From positions 1 to 56,979 of the forward strand of contig JAFGER010000013.1 in the NCBI GenBank assembly GCA_016931495.1: a stretch of DNA of 56,979 nt. The letters run 5' to 3'. Both the position numbers and the translations under genes were made by a program. Shown here in pieces: positions 30,658-40,819 of this stretch (position 1 is its first letter; each line of letters begins with the position of its first letter). The stretch is from Chlorobiaceae bacterium (GTDB lineage: Bacteria; Bacteroidota; Chlorobiia; Chlorobiales; Chlorobiaceae). Under the pieces are notes generated by a model. That model ran no database searches, had not been told where the DNA came from, and saw only the letters and a list, made by a program, of their open reading frames with translations.

Positions 30658-30854
30658 ACCGGAACATGGCGGAGCGCTTGCATCCCGCCAACGGAAGTGA
30701 CTGCTGATTCCGCGCTCCCCTGGCGGAACGGCAATCAGCCATGGTACGGCGGCAATCCCTTTGCGTCCGTCATAGCCGCGCCGCCGCGCCGTTCGGGCGG
30801 ACAAGAGCTTTCCGGCAAAGACTTTATCAATGCAGGGCAACAGGATTTTGACCT

Positions 30855-33800
30855 ATGCGCTTTCTGTTCATCACCATGGAGCCGACGAACAACAGCGTGC
30901 TCAAGGCGGCGGCAGCCGAACTGAGCCGCGAGTTCTCGCTCGACCTGAAGGTTTCCATATTCAACCTCGGCATGAATCACTGCCGGGAAACGTGGGAGAA
31001 GCTCGAACGGGAGATTCCATCCGCCGACTTCATCTTCGGCTCGATGCTCTTCAGCGAGGAGATCGTTCGCCCGCTCGAACAGTTGCTCGAAACGGCGACC
31101 TGCCCGATCTGCATGATTACAAGCAACCCGGCGCTCATCAGCCAGACCCGCGTCGGCAGGTTCTCGCTCCAGAAAAGCCCGGAGAATGAAAAACCGCAGG
31201 GCATCTTCAGGCAGCTCGCCTCGAAGCTCAGGCCATCGCACAACGGCAGCGGCGAAAGCCAGCGGCAGCTCTCGCTGGTGCGCAACGTCGGCAAGCTGAT
31301 GAAGCATATCCCCGGCAAGGCGCGCGACATCCACACCTTCATCTCGGCGCACCAGTTCTGGCTGAACGGATCGAAGGAGAACATGAGGCGCTTTCTGTGC
31401 CTCTTGGTGGATCGCTACGTGCCGGGCTATCGCGGCGTGCTGCCGCAGAATGACCCGATCTTCTACCCCGACACGGCGCTCTACCACCCTGACGCCGGCA
31501 AGCCGTTCGCGACCACCTCGGAGCTTCGGGAATGGCAACGCGCGAACCGGCCTGGCAAGGGGGTGGGCAGAGTGGCGATTCTCGTCATGCGAGCCACGCT
31601 GCTCTCCGAAAACATGCTGCACGTCATCAACCTGCTACGCGAACTCGAATCGCGCGATGTGCAGTGCTGCATCGCCTACAGCGGCGGCCTCGATTTCCGT
31701 CCCGCGCTCGAAGGCTTTTTCGATCCGGCAAGTTCGGAGTCGATGCCGGTGGACCTCATCGTCAACGCTACCGGCTTCTCGCTCGTTGGCGGCCCGGCGG
31801 AGACCAAGTCAGCGGAGGCGGTCGGCATTCTGAAGAAAATCGGCGTGCCCTGCTTCAACCTCATTCCGCTCGCCTTCCAGCCTATCAGCCACTGGCGGCA
31901 GAACAACCTCGGCCTGACGCCGCTTCAGACCGCGCTCAGCGTTGCCGTGCCGGAACTCGACGGTGCTATCGAGCCGCACGTCTTCGCGGGGCTCGAAGAG
32001 GGCAGCGACCGAACGTTGCCGCTCGAACCGGAGACCCGCGCCCTGGCCGACCGGATTGACCGCCTGGTGCGGCTGCGGCGGAAAGCCAACGCGGAGAAAA
32101 AGCTCGCCATCGTGCTCTTCAACTTCCCGCCGAACCTCGGCAACGCAGGCACGGCGGCCTTCCTCGATGTGTTCGAGAGCTTGCTGCGATTGATGAAAAA
32201 GCTGAAGGATGACGGATACGCAATCGAGCTGCCGGAGTCAGTCGATGCGCTGCGCGACAAGCTGCTCGAAGGCAACCGGCTACTCTTCGGCACCGACGGC
32301 AACGTGGCGGCGCACTACCCGGTCGAGCAGTACCGGAAGGCGTTTCCGGCTTACGAGCGGATCGAACTCTTCTGGGGCGACGCGCCGGGCGAAATTCTCA
32401 ACGACCGCAACCGCTTCCACATTCTCGGCGCGATGTTCGGCAATCTCTTCATCGGCCAGCAGCCCTCGTTCGGCTACGAGCGCGACCCGATGCGCCTGCT
32501 CATGGCAAAAGACGCCGCGCCGAACCACGCCTTCGCGGCGTTCTACTCGTGGCTCGACCGCGAGTTCCGGGCGGACGCGCTGCTGCACTTCGGCACGCAC
32601 GGGGCGCTCGAATTCATGCCGGGCAAGCAGGTCGGCCTGTCGCAGGAGTGCTGGCCGAAGCGATTGATCGGATCGCTGCCGCACTTCTACTGCTACTGCG
32701 TCAACAACCCGAGCGAGGGCACCATCGCCAAGCGGCGCGGCTTTGCGACGCTGGTGAGCTACATGGCCCCGCCGCTCGAACACGCCGGACTGTACAAGGG
32801 AATGCGCCAACTCCGCGAGCTGGTGGCCGCCTGGCGCAGCCGCCCGTCAGCCGAGGCGCTGGACGAGATTCGCGAGCTGGCCACGACGCTCGACCTCGAT
32901 CTGGCAGACGAAGCGCCGGGCGACGAGGAGTACGTCACCTGGCTGAATAACGAGCTCTACCTGATCGAGGAGCGGATGATTCCGCTCGGCCTGCACGTAC
33001 TCGGCCAAGCCCCGTCAGCCGAGAGTCTTGCCGACAACCTCGCGCTGCTGGTCAGCCACGCGCGGCCCGAACTCGACAACCGCTCGCTGCCCGAACTGGT
33101 CTGCGCTGGCCTGCGCCTCGACTACGACGCGCTCGTCGAGCGGCACGAAGAAAAGATGGAACTGCGCGAATCGTGGCAGAAGGTTACGGCGATCTGCCAC
33201 GAAGCGGTTAGGCGCTTCATCGGTAAACTGCCCGCCACGTTGCCGCATGGCGTCACGACTGCCGCGCTGCTCGAAGGCACGTTGCCCGTGCGCATGAGCG
33301 AAGCTGGCTCGTACCTCCAGCAATCGGCGAACGTCAAGCCGCAGCAGCTCGACAAGCTCTGGCACTTCCTGAACGGCCTGCTTGCCGCCATGCTGGAGAA
33401 TCGCGAAATCGAAGCGGTCACGCAGGCGCTCGCCGGAGCCTACATCCCGCCCTCGCCCGGCAACGACCTGGTGCGCAATCCGGCCATCGTGCCAACCGGG
33501 CGCAACATCCACAGCCTCGACCCCTACAGCATTCCGACCCCCTTCGCCACGAAGGCGGGCGAGCGCTCGGCGGAGGAGCTGCTTGAGCAGTACCGCCGCG
33601 AAACCGGCGAACTGCCCGAATCGATCGCGCTGATCCTCTGGGGAACGGACAACCTGAAAAGCGATGGCGAGGGAGTCGCGCAGGCGCTCGCATTGCTTGG
33701 CGCACGGACGAAGACCGACGAGCTTGGCAAGATCGGCGACGTGGAGCTGATTCCGCTCGAAAAGCTCCAGCGCCCGCGCATCGACATCGTCGTGACGGTC

Positions 33801-34694
33801 AGCGGCATTTTCCGCGACCTGCTCTCGCACCAGGTGCGTCTGATCGACCGCGCCGTGCGGCTCGCGGCAAACGCTGACGAGCCGGAGTCGATGAATTTCG
33901 TCCGCAAGCACGTCCTGCAACAGAGCGACGAACTCGGCATCACGGTGGACGAAGCAGCGGGCCGGATTTACTCCAACGCCCCCGGCAGTTACGGCTCGAA
34001 CGTCAACCACCTGATCGAAAGCAGCACTTGGGAACAGGAGCAGCAGCTCGCCGACGCCTTCGTCAACCGCAAGAGCTTCGCCTTCTCGCCGGAGGGTGAC
34101 TGGCGTGAAAGTCCTGAAATTCTCCGTTCCGCGCTGAAAAATGTTACATTGACCTTTCAGAATATCGACAGTTTCGAGATCGGATTGTCTGATATTGACC
34201 ACTATTATGAGTATCTTGGCGGCGTCTCGAAATCGGTCGAGGTTTTCGGCGGCGCGAAGCCGAAGGTCATGGTCGGCGACGCGGGCGGATTCGGCAAAGG
34301 CCAGAAAATCCGCTCGCTCGAAAGCATGGTCGCCCTCGAAGCCCGCACCAAGCTTCTGAACCCGAAATGGTACGAGGCCATGCTCGAACATGGCTACGAA
34401 GGAGTGAGGGAGATCGAGGCCCACCTGACCAACACCTACGGGTGGAGCGCGACCGCATCGGCGGTAAAGGACTGGACCTACCAGCAATTCACGGAGACCT
34501 TCCTGCAAGACCGCGAGATGCTGGAGCGCATGGCGGCGCTCAACCCCAATGCCACCATGGCGATGACCCGGCGGCTGCTCGAAGCCAATTCGAGAGGCTT
34601 CTGGGAGACCGATGAAGGCACCATCGAACAGTTGCAGGAACTGTACGAAGAACTCGAAACAAGAATCGAAGGCGCGGCGAGCCACCTGATCTGA
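30855..34694 (+). CDS. bchH: Magnesium chelatase H subunit
   Basis: BchH binds protoporphyrin IX and, with BchI-BchD, inserts Mg2+ to start the bacteriochlorophyll branch. It has 1279 residues, starting [19 protein letters not shown]. Shared motifs with the bchS-like paralogue include [71 protein letters not shown] and [20 protein letters not shown]. It is followed 45 bases later by bchM, the gene for the next pathway step, which argues that this copy is BchH itself. The chain is complete, with no frameshift. Confidence 0.9.
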   Translation: MRFLFITMEPTNNSVLKAAAAELSREFSLDLKVSIFNLGMNHCRETWEKLEREIPSADFIFGSMLFSEEIVRPLEQLLETATCPICMITSNPALISQTRVGRFSLQKSPENEKPQGIFRQLASKLRPSHNGSGESQRQLSLVRNVGKLMKHIPGKARDIHTFISAHQFWLNGSKENMRRFLCLLVDRYVPGYRGVLPQNDPIFYPDTALYHPDAGKPFATTSELREWQRANRPGKGVGRVAILVMRATLLSENMLHVINLLRELESRDVQCCIAYSGGLDFRPALEGFFDPASSESMPVDLIVNATGFSLVGGPAETKSAEAVGILKKIGVPCFNLIPLAFQPISHWRQNNLGLTPLQTALSVAVPELDGAIEPHVFAGLEEGSDRTLPLEPETRALADRIDRLVRLRRKANAEKKLAIVLFNFPPNLGNAGTAAFLDVFESLLRLMKKLKDDGYAIELPESVDALRDKLLEGNRLLFGTDGNVAAHYPVEQYRKAFPAYERIELFWGDAPGEILNDRNRFHILGAMFGNLFIGQQPSFGYERDPMRLLMAKDAAPNHAFAAFYSWLDREFRADALLHFGTHGALEFMPGKQVGLSQECWPKRLIGSLPHFYCYCVNNPSEGTIAKRRGFATLVSYMAPPLEHAGLYKGMRQLRELVAAWRSRPSAEALDEIRELATTLDLDLADEAPGDEEYVTWLNNELYLIEERMIPLGLHVLGQAPSAESLADNLALLVSHARPELDNRSLPELVCAGLRLDYDALVERHEEKMELRESWQKVTAICHEAVRRFIGKLPATLPHGVTTAALLEGTLPVRMSEAGSYLQQSANVKPQQLDKLWHFLNGLLAAMLENREIEAVTQALAGAYIPPSPGNDLVRNPAIVPTGRNIHSLDPYSIPTPFATKAGERSAEELLEQYRRETGELPESIALILWGTDNLKSDGEGVAQALALLGARTKTDELGKIGDVELIPLEKLQRPRIDIVVTVSGIFRDLLSHQVRLIDRAVRLAANADEPESMNFVRKHVLQQSDELGITVDEAAGRIYSNAPGSYGSNVNHLIESSTWEQEQQLADAFVNRKSFAFSPEGDWRESPEILRSALKNVTLTFQNIDSFEIGLSDIDHYYEYLGGVSKSVEVFGGAKPKVMVGDAGGFGKGQKIRSLESMVALEARTKLLNPKWYEAMLEHGYEGVREIEAHLTNTYGWSATASAVKDWTYQQFTETFLQDREMLERMAALNPNATMAMTRRLLEANSRGFWETDEGTIEQLQELYEELETRIEGAASHLI

Positions 34695-34739
34695 ACGGTG
34701 GACGCGGGCGACAACAATCATCAACCACGAAACAGCACC

Positions 34740-35438
34740 ATGAGCAGCCCATCATTCAACGTCGAAGAACACAAGAAGATGCTTCAGTCCTATTTCAATG
34801 GCCAGGGCTTCCAGCGCTGGGCATCGATCTATGGCGACGACAAGCTCTCCACCGTCCGCTCCACCGTGCGGCAGGGCCACGCGGTCATGATGGACAAGGC
34901 GTTTGAATGGCTCCAGAAAACCGGACTGCCCAAAGGCTCGAAAATTCTCGACGCCGGATGCGGCACGGGGCTCTTCACGATCCGCCTCGCCAAGAGCGGC
35001 TACCGCGTCAAGGCGGCGGACATCGCCTCGCAGATGGTGAACAAGACGAAGGAGGATGCCGAAAAAGCTGGCGTGGCGGGCAACATCGAATTTGAAGTAA
35101 GCTCCATCGAGTCGGTCTCGGGTACGTTCGACGCCGTAGTCTGCTTTGACGTACTGATCCACTACCCTGCGGAAGGGTTCGCCCATGCGTTCAGCAACCT
35201 CGCGGGTCTCACCAAGGGGCCGATCATCTTCACCTACGCGCCGTTCAACAACATCCTCGCCTTCCAGCACTGGCTCGGCGGCTTCTTCCCGAAAAAGGAG
35301 CGCCGCACCACCATCCAGATGATCAAGGACAAGGAGATGCAAAGGGTGCTTGGTGAACTGGGTCTCAAGATCGTCAGCCAGCAGAAGATCAGCTTCGGCT
35401 TCTACCACACGATGCTGATGCACGTGGCTCGCCGCTGA
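34740..35438 (+). CDS. bchM: Mg-protoporphyrin IX O-methyltransferase
   Basis: BchM methylates the C13 propionate of Mg-protoporphyrin IX using S-adenosylmethionine, the step before ring-E closure. The preferred ATG is 34740 (232 residues). The SAM-binding motif [16 protein letters not shown] lies near residue 68, followed by [11 protein letters not shown] (motif post I) and [13 protein letters not shown]. The end [12 protein letters not shown] is typical of the family. It lies between bchH and bchE, in pathway order. Confidence 0.95.
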   Translation: MSSPSFNVEEHKKMLQSYFNGQGFQRWASIYGDDKLSTVRSTVRQGHAVMMDKAFEWLQKTGLPKGSKILDAGCGTGLFTIRLAKSGYRVKAADIASQMVNKTKEDAEKAGVAGNIEFEVSSIESVSGTFDAVVCFDVLIHYPAEGFAHAFSNLAGLTKGPIIFTYAPFNNILAFQHWLGGFFPKKERRTTIQMIKDKEMQRVLGELGLKIVSQQKISFGFYHTMLMHVARR

Positions 35439-35603
35439 ACGGCGCTGATGCTGAATTCAGGCTCAGGAATTTTATGGAATAAGTTGTAAATTAAAAGTCA
35501 AGGAAATTTTTTACCGCATGCACAGTGTTGCATGACAAGCGTGTCATTACATGCCGATACAGTCGAATTCGTACACAACAACCTATCCGGAGGGTGGAAA
35601 CAG

Positions 35604-37244
35604 ATGAAGATTCTGATGATTCAGCCGAATTATCACTCAGGCGGCGCCGAAATTGCAGGCAACTGGACGCCAAGCTGGGTTGCCTACATTGGCGGAGCTC
35701 TGAAGCAGGCTGGCTTCAGTCAGGTGAAATTTGTGGATGCTATGGCCGACGACCTGCCCGATGAAACCATCGAGGAGATCATCCGCAAAAACCAGCCGGA
35801 TGTGGTGATGACCACCAATATCACCCCCTCGATCTTCAAGGCGCAGGATATCATGAAAACCGCCAAGAAGGTCAACAAGAATATCCGCACCATCATGGGC
35901 GGCATCCACTCCACCTTCATGTACCCGCAGGTGCTCACCGAAGCGCCGGAGACCGATTACGTGGTCCGCGGCGAAGGCGAAGAGGTCACCGTCAACCTCA
36001 TGAAGTCCATCGCCGCCGGCACCGACAAGCAGGACCGCGCCAACATCACCGGTATCGCCTACATCGACGACAACGGCCAGGTGTTCGCCACGGCTGCCCA
36101 TCCGGTCATCGAGGATCTCGACACCCTCACCCCGGACTGGAGCCTTTACGACTGGGACAAGTACATCTACACCCCGCTCAACTGCCGTCTGGCCGTGCCG
36201 AACTTCGCCCGAGGCTGCCCCTTCACCTGCACCTTCTGCTCGCAGTGGCAGTTCTGGCGCCGGTATCGCGCCCGCAGCCCGAAGCACTTCGTGGACGAAA
36301 TCGAGATTCTGGTCAAGAAATACAACGTGGGCTTCTTCATCCTTGCCGACGAAGAGCCGACCATCAACAAGCAGAAGTTCGTCTCGCTCTGCCAGGAGCT
36401 CATCGACCGCAAGCTCGACGTCACCTGGGGTATCAACACCCGCGTGACCGACATCATGCGTGACGAAGACCTCCTGCCGTTCTACCGCAAGGCCGGTCTG
36501 GTGCACGTCTCGCTCGGCACCGAGGCAGCCAGCCAGATGAACCTGAACCGTTTCCGCAAGGAGACCACCATCGACGAGAACAAGTACGCCATCAAACTGC
36601 TCCAGAAGAACGGCATCGTGGCGGAAGCGCAGTTCGTGATGGGTCTCGAGCACGAAACCCCGGAGACCATCGAAGAGACCTACCAGCTCTGCAAGGACTG
36701 GGATCCGGATATGGCCAACTGGACGATCTACACCCCGTGGCCCTTCTCCGACCTCTTCAAGGAGCTTGGCGACCGCGTCGAAGTCCGCGACTATTCGCGA
36801 TACAACTTCGTTTCGCCGATCATCAAGCCGGACAACATGGAACGCGAGGATGTGCTCAAGGGCGTGCTGAAATCATACGCGCGCTTCTACGCCCGCAAGA
36901 CCTTCTTCAGCTACCCCTGGATCAAGGATCCGTATGTGCGCAAGTACATGCTCGGCTGCCTCAAGGCGTTCGCGCAGACCACCATCACCAAGCGATTCTA
37001 CGACATCGACCGCGTCAAGACCAAGAACCGCAAGATCGAGATCGACCTCGGCTTCGACCAGTCCAGAATCCTGACGCAGGCCGAGGTGAAGAACCTGAAG
37101 GAGCTGCGCCCCGAAATGGTTGCCGACATGAGCTTCGGCCTCAAGGAAGCCGGCTACCAGCGCGAGCACGACGAACACAACTGGGACGAGTTCGACGAAT
37201 CGACCATCAAGGACCGCACCTCCGACACCGTCCGCAACTGCTGA
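35604..37244 (+). CDS. bchE: Anaerobic Mg-protoporphyrin IX monomethyl ester cyclase
   Basis: BchE makes the isocyclic E ring without oxygen, using a radical SAM centre and cobalamin. From ATG 35604, behind GGAGGGTGG, it has 546 residues. The N-terminal about 150 residues form the B12-binding-type Rossmann domain (PDVVMTTNITPSIF, TIMGGIHSTFMYP). The 4Fe-4S ligands are C205, C209 and C212 in GCPFTCTFCSQW, followed by the radical SAM barrel. The use of BchE rather than an oxygen-dependent cyclase fits a strict anaerobe. A terminator follows. Confidence 0.96.
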   Translation: MKILMIQPNYHSGGAEIAGNWTPSWVAYIGGALKQAGFSQVKFVDAMADDLPDETIEEIIRKNQPDVVMTTNITPSIFKAQDIMKTAKKVNKNIRTIMGGIHSTFMYPQVLTEAPETDYVVRGEGEEVTVNLMKSIAAGTDKQDRANITGIAYIDDNGQVFATAAHPVIEDLDTLTPDWSLYDWDKYIYTPLNCRLAVPNFARGCPFTCTFCSQWQFWRRYRARSPKHFVDEIEILVKKYNVGFFILADEEPTINKQKFVSLCQELIDRKLDVTWGINTRVTDIMRDEDLLPFYRKAGLVHVSLGTEAASQMNLNRFRKETTIDENKYAIKLLQKNGIVAEAQFVMGLEHETPETIEETYQLCKDWDPDMANWTIYTPWPFSDLFKELGDRVEVRDYSRYNFVSPIIKPDNMEREDVLKGVLKSYARFYARKTFFSYPWIKDPYVRKYMLGCLKAFAQTTITKRFYDIDRVKTKNRKIEIDLGFDQSRILTQAEVKNLKELRPEMVADMSFGLKEAGYQREHDEHNWDEFDESTIKDRTSDTVRNC

Positions 37245-37266
37245 TCGTCAGCAAGGATACCAAAAG

Positions 37267-37293
37267 CAAAACCCGCCACTCCGGCGGGTTTTG
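37267..37293 (+). terminator. Intrinsic terminator after bchE
   Basis: CAAAACCCGCC and GGCGGGTTTTG form a perfect 11-bp stem with a 5-base loop 22 bases after the bchE stop. Confidence 0.85.
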
Positions 37294-37404
37294 TGGTTTT
37301 GGGAAAAGCGTTGCATCCTGTTTCACACGATGCGCCCATGCATAAAGCTTTCTGAAACCCGGCATTCACCGGATAAAAATTCGCAGCTGATTGTGAATTT
37401 GAGC

Positions 37405-37438
37405 ACAAAAAAGCCCCGCATCGGTGTTGCGGGGCTTG
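37405..37438 (-). terminator. Intrinsic terminator after hsp20
   Basis: On the minus strand AAGCCCCGCAA and TGCGGGGCTTTTTT form a stem with a T-run, 26 bases after the hsp20 stop. Confidence 0.88.
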
Positions 37439-37463
37439 GGAGGGAATTTTGTTTTCTGGCGAG

Positions 37464-37892
37464 TCAGCTGACGGTGACCTCTTTGCTCTTTTTCTCTTCG
37501 GGCTCCTTCTTCGGCACGACGATTTTGAGAACGCCGTTGTCGTAGTTGGCGCTGATGTTGTCGCTATCGACATTTTCACCGATGGTGAAGCTTCTTGAGA
37601 GGCTGCCCCAGGAGCGTTCTACGCGGTGGTAGTTCTTCTTTTTCTCCTCCTCCTCCTGGGCGCGTTCTGCGCAAATGCTGATAACGTCATCTTCTATGGT
37701 CACCTTTACATCCTCCTTCTTCACGCCCGGAATGTCGGCGGAGAGGTAAATGGCTTTTTCATCTTCACTGATATCCACCTTGAAGGTCGGTGCGATCATC
37801 GAACCCATCGAGCTGATGAACGGCGTGAGCCTTTCGTTAAACACATCTTCAAACATCTTCAGGGGATCCCTTCCATAAAGTTTGAGGTTCAT
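37464..37892 (-). CDS. Small heat-shock protein, HSP20 family
   Basis: The 142-residue protein has the alpha-crystallin domain (about residues 35-130) with VDISEDEKAIYLSADIPGVKKEDVKV and the hallmark GVLKIVVPKK near its end. The N-terminal arm is short, and the C-terminal extension (VTVS) has a degenerate I-x-I-type anchor. As an ATP-independent holdase it binds unfolding proteins. It has its own terminator and is divergent from the cas operon. Confidence 0.93.
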   Translation of the reverse strand: MNLKLYGRDPLKMFEDVFNERLTPFISSMGSMIAPTFKVDISEDEKAIYLSADIPGVKKEDVKVTIEDDVISICAERAQEEEEKKKNYHRVERSWGSLSRSFTIGENVDSDNISANYDNGVLKIVVPKKEPEEKKSKEVTVS

Positions 37893-38120
37893 GGCTATGC
37901 TCCATTTATCTGTTCATAGAAATACTGTCAAACGGCTACTACGAGTTATATCAACGTCTTTCCGACTGCCAAAAATTCCTTTCCGACGCTCTGCGGAATC
38001 ACTTCATCTCGATGGAACGAAAGCGCCACAAAGTGAACTCAGCCGGTTTTCTTGCGCGTATTTTTTTCGCACAGGAGAATTCACATTTCTAAGCACCGAT
38101 TTTTTACATTCATTTTATCA

Positions 38121-38157
38121 CCACAACCCATCCCCCAGCAGTTCCGGTTCGTTGTGG
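38121..38157 (+). promoter_or_regulatory. Inverted repeat in the cas operon promoter region
   Basis: CCACAAC and GTTGTGG are perfect complements separated by 23 bases in the 327-base gap between hsp20 and cas3 (37893-38219). That gap should hold both divergent promoters. The repeat could be an operator or a leader hairpin. Nothing else clear was seen in the gap. Confidence 0.3.
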
Positions 38158-38219
38158 CCCCAATGACCGTTTTGTGTTTTGCATGACAACTTCGCTAAAA
38201 CCTCTCAATCTAACCGCCC

Positions 38220-40802
38220 TTGCGTTACCCCAAAACGAACAAAAAGCCGGATGCTCCGGTTGACCGTCCACTGCTACCGCTTGAAAAATGCCTCGCGAAA
38301 TCACGAAAAATCGATAATGGCCGATCTATTGCCGGGCGAACGGTGCTCGACCACTGCCGCATCGCGGGCGAGGTGGCGCGGGAGCTGATCGCCCGCTCGC
38401 CCGCCTTCCTGCGCGAGCCGTTCTTCCCCGGCGGCTCCGCGCTCATCGCCGCCGGCCACGACCTCGGCAAGGTCTGCCCAACCTTCCAGCAAAAAATCCA
38501 CTCGGCGATTGAAAGCCCCGACCCGGCAATTCTCGACGTGCTGCGCGGCGCTGATCCGTCGCTCGAAAGCCAATGGGGCGGACACGCGGGCGTGAGTGAG
38601 TGCGCGCTCGAAGCGCTGGAAGCGGGCAAATTTATCCCGCAAATCGCCGGTTGCCACCACGGCTACGCGCCAAAGCTCGCTGGCCGCACCGCCGACGCGG
38701 AGTCGTTCGGCGGCCCGGCTTGGCAAGCCGAACGAGCGCGGCTTTTGGAATTGCTGATGGAGGCGACGGGCGAGCGGTTCCCGGACATCCGCGATCCGCT
38801 GCACGCCCGCGTGCTGGCCGGGCTGACCTCCGTAGCGGACTGGATCGGCTCCGGTGCGACGTTCGACGACCCGGCAGTGCCGTGGGAAAACCGCATCGCC
38901 AGCGCCGTCGATGCCGCCGGATTCACGCCGCCGCGCCTCGCGCCAGGGCTGTCATTCCGGGAGATTTTTCCCTTTGAACCGAACCCGATCCAGCGCGGCC
39001 TGATCGAAGCGGCCTGTCGCCCCGGCGTGTACATCCTCGAAGCGCCGATGGGCATCGGCAAAACCGAAGCCGCGCTCTACGCCGCCTACGCCCTCGTTTC
39101 GGCTGGCAAGGCGCGAGGCATCTACTTCGCGCTGCCGACGCAGCTCACCTCCAACCGCATTCACGAGCGGGTCGAGCGCTTTCTCGACAAGGTGCTCGAA
39201 GCGGACTCGCCCCACCGCAACGCGCTGCTCGTGCACGGCAACGCCTGGCTGCGGGAGTTCGATCTCGGCGCGGACGCCGCTCCCGGCTGCTCGTGGTTCC
39301 GGGCGTCGAAGCGCGGCCTGCTCGCCCCCTTCGCCGTCGGCACCATCGACCAAGCGCTGATGGCCTCGATGAATGTCAAACACGGCTTCGTTCGCGCCTT
39401 CGGCTTGGCGGGCAAGGTGGTCATTCTCGACGAAGTGCACAGCTACGACGCCTACACCGGCACCATTCTCGACCGGCTGGTCGAGGAGTTGCGGAAGCTG
39501 CGCTGCACCGTGATTATCCTGAGCGCCACGCTCACCGGCGAGCGGCGGAGCGCTTTGCTCGGCGCGGAGCGAAGCGCGGAAGCGGCCTACCCGCTCATCT
39601 CGGCGCTGCCCGCCGATGCAGGGGAGCCGGTGGAAATAGCGCCGGAAACAACCCCCGGAAACCGCGTCGCCATCCGCCAGACGCTCGACATCGACGAAGC
39701 AATGGACGAAGCGCTCGACCGCGCTGCTTCCGGTCAGCAGGTGCTCTGGATCGAGAACACCGTCACCGAAGCGCAGGAGGCGTTCAAACTCCTCGCCGCG
39801 CGAACTGACGGCATGGAAATCGAGTGCGGCCTGCTCCATTCGCGCTTCATCCACCGTGACCGCGAGGCGCTCGAAGAGGAGTGGGTGACGCGCTACGGCG
39901 CTGATGGCGCGGCGGCGCGGCGCGTGCGGGGACGCATTCTCGTCGGCACGCAGGTGCTCGAACAGTCGCTCGACATCGACGCCGACTTCCTCGTCACGCG
40001 CCTCTGCCCCACCGACATGCTCTTGCAGCGCATCGGGCGCTTGTGGCGGCACGCTTTCCACCAGCGCCCCGCGGGAGCGAGGTGCGAAGCTTGGATCGTC
40101 AGCGCGGAGTTCGAGGCCGCCGAACAAAATCCCGCCGAGGCGTTCGGCAACAGCGCGAAGGTTTACAGCCCCTACGTGCTCTTGCGGACGCTTCAGGCGT
40201 GGAGCGGCGTCGAAACGCTTTCGCTGCCCGGCGACATTCGCGGCCTGCTCGAACGCACCTACGAAGCGAAGCTGGAGAGCAAGGCGATGGCAAAGCACAA
40301 AGCTGACCTCCAGCGGCGAAAAGAGACGCTTGAACGATTCGCGCTTCAGAGCGTCTCGCCGGGTCTCGGCGCAAAACCGGACACCAACGTCAGCACCCGA
40401 TACAGCGACATCGACAGCGTCGAGCTGCTGTTGCTGCAATCGGTCAGCCACGACCACGCGGCGGGCATAACCACGGTGACGCTGCTCGACGGCCAAACGC
40501 TCACCCTGCCGCACGAATTTGCCGCCGGGCAAAAACGGGAGAAGCGCGAACTCGCCGCCAGCCTCGCCACGCAAACGCTTCAGGTGGCCGATTACGCCGC
40601 GCCCGCCGACCCCGGCAGAACCGCGCTCTCGTGGCTCAAGCCCTACTTCTACCTCGGCGATCCGTCGAAGAGCGAAAGCCTGTTGCGCGTCGCCATCGTG
40701 GGCGAAGGCGGCCAACTGAGGCTGCCCGGCGGCGGCGCGGCGTCCGGCGACTACGAACTGAGTTACAACCCGCGACTGGGCTACCAGTACAAAAAACGAT
40801 AA
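38220..40802 (+). CDS. cas3: Type I-E CRISPR nuclease-helicase Cas3
   Basis: Cas3 degrades DNA marked by Cascade. It has 860 residues, close to the E. coli protein. The N-terminal HD nuclease domain shows LDHCRIAGEVA and AAGHDLGK, then GGHAGVSE. The helicase domain has Walker A EAPMGIGKTEAAL, DEVH in VILDEVHSYDAY, LSATL (motif III), QVLEQSLDIDADFLV (motif V) and LLQRIGRLWRH (motif VI). No ATG lies near the N-terminus; the longest start is TTG at 38220, so the exact start is uncertain. It heads the cas operon, 17 bases before cse1. Confidence 0.95.
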   Translation: MRYPKTNKKPDAPVDRPLLPLEKCLAKSRKIDNGRSIAGRTVLDHCRIAGEVARELIARSPAFLREPFFPGGSALIAAGHDLGKVCPTFQQKIHSAIESPDPAILDVLRGADPSLESQWGGHAGVSECALEALEAGKFIPQIAGCHHGYAPKLAGRTADAESFGGPAWQAERARLLELLMEATGERFPDIRDPLHARVLAGLTSVADWIGSGATFDDPAVPWENRIASAVDAAGFTPPRLAPGLSFREIFPFEPNPIQRGLIEAACRPGVYILEAPMGIGKTEAALYAAYALVSAGKARGIYFALPTQLTSNRIHERVERFLDKVLEADSPHRNALLVHGNAWLREFDLGADAAPGCSWFRASKRGLLAPFAVGTIDQALMASMNVKHGFVRAFGLAGKVVILDEVHSYDAYTGTILDRLVEELRKLRCTVIILSATLTGERRSALLGAERSAEAAYPLISALPADAGEPVEIAPETTPGNRVAIRQTLDIDEAMDEALDRAASGQQVLWIENTVTEAQEAFKLLAARTDGMEIECGLLHSRFIHRDREALEEEWVTRYGADGAAARRVRGRILVGTQVLEQSLDIDADFLVTRLCPTDMLLQRIGRLWRHAFHQRPAGARCEAWIVSAEFEAAEQNPAEAFGNSAKVYSPYVLLRTLQAWSGVETLSLPGDIRGLLERTYEAKLESKAMAKHKADLQRRKETLERFALQSVSPGLGAKPDTNVSTRYSDIDSVELLLLQSVSHDHAAGITTVTLLDGQTLTLPHEFAAGQKREKRELAASLATQTLQVADYAAPADPGRTALSWLKPYFYLGDPSKSESLLRVAIVGEGGQLRLPGGGAASGDYELSYNPRLGYQYKKR

Positions 40803-40819
40803 CCCTCATCAACACAGCC

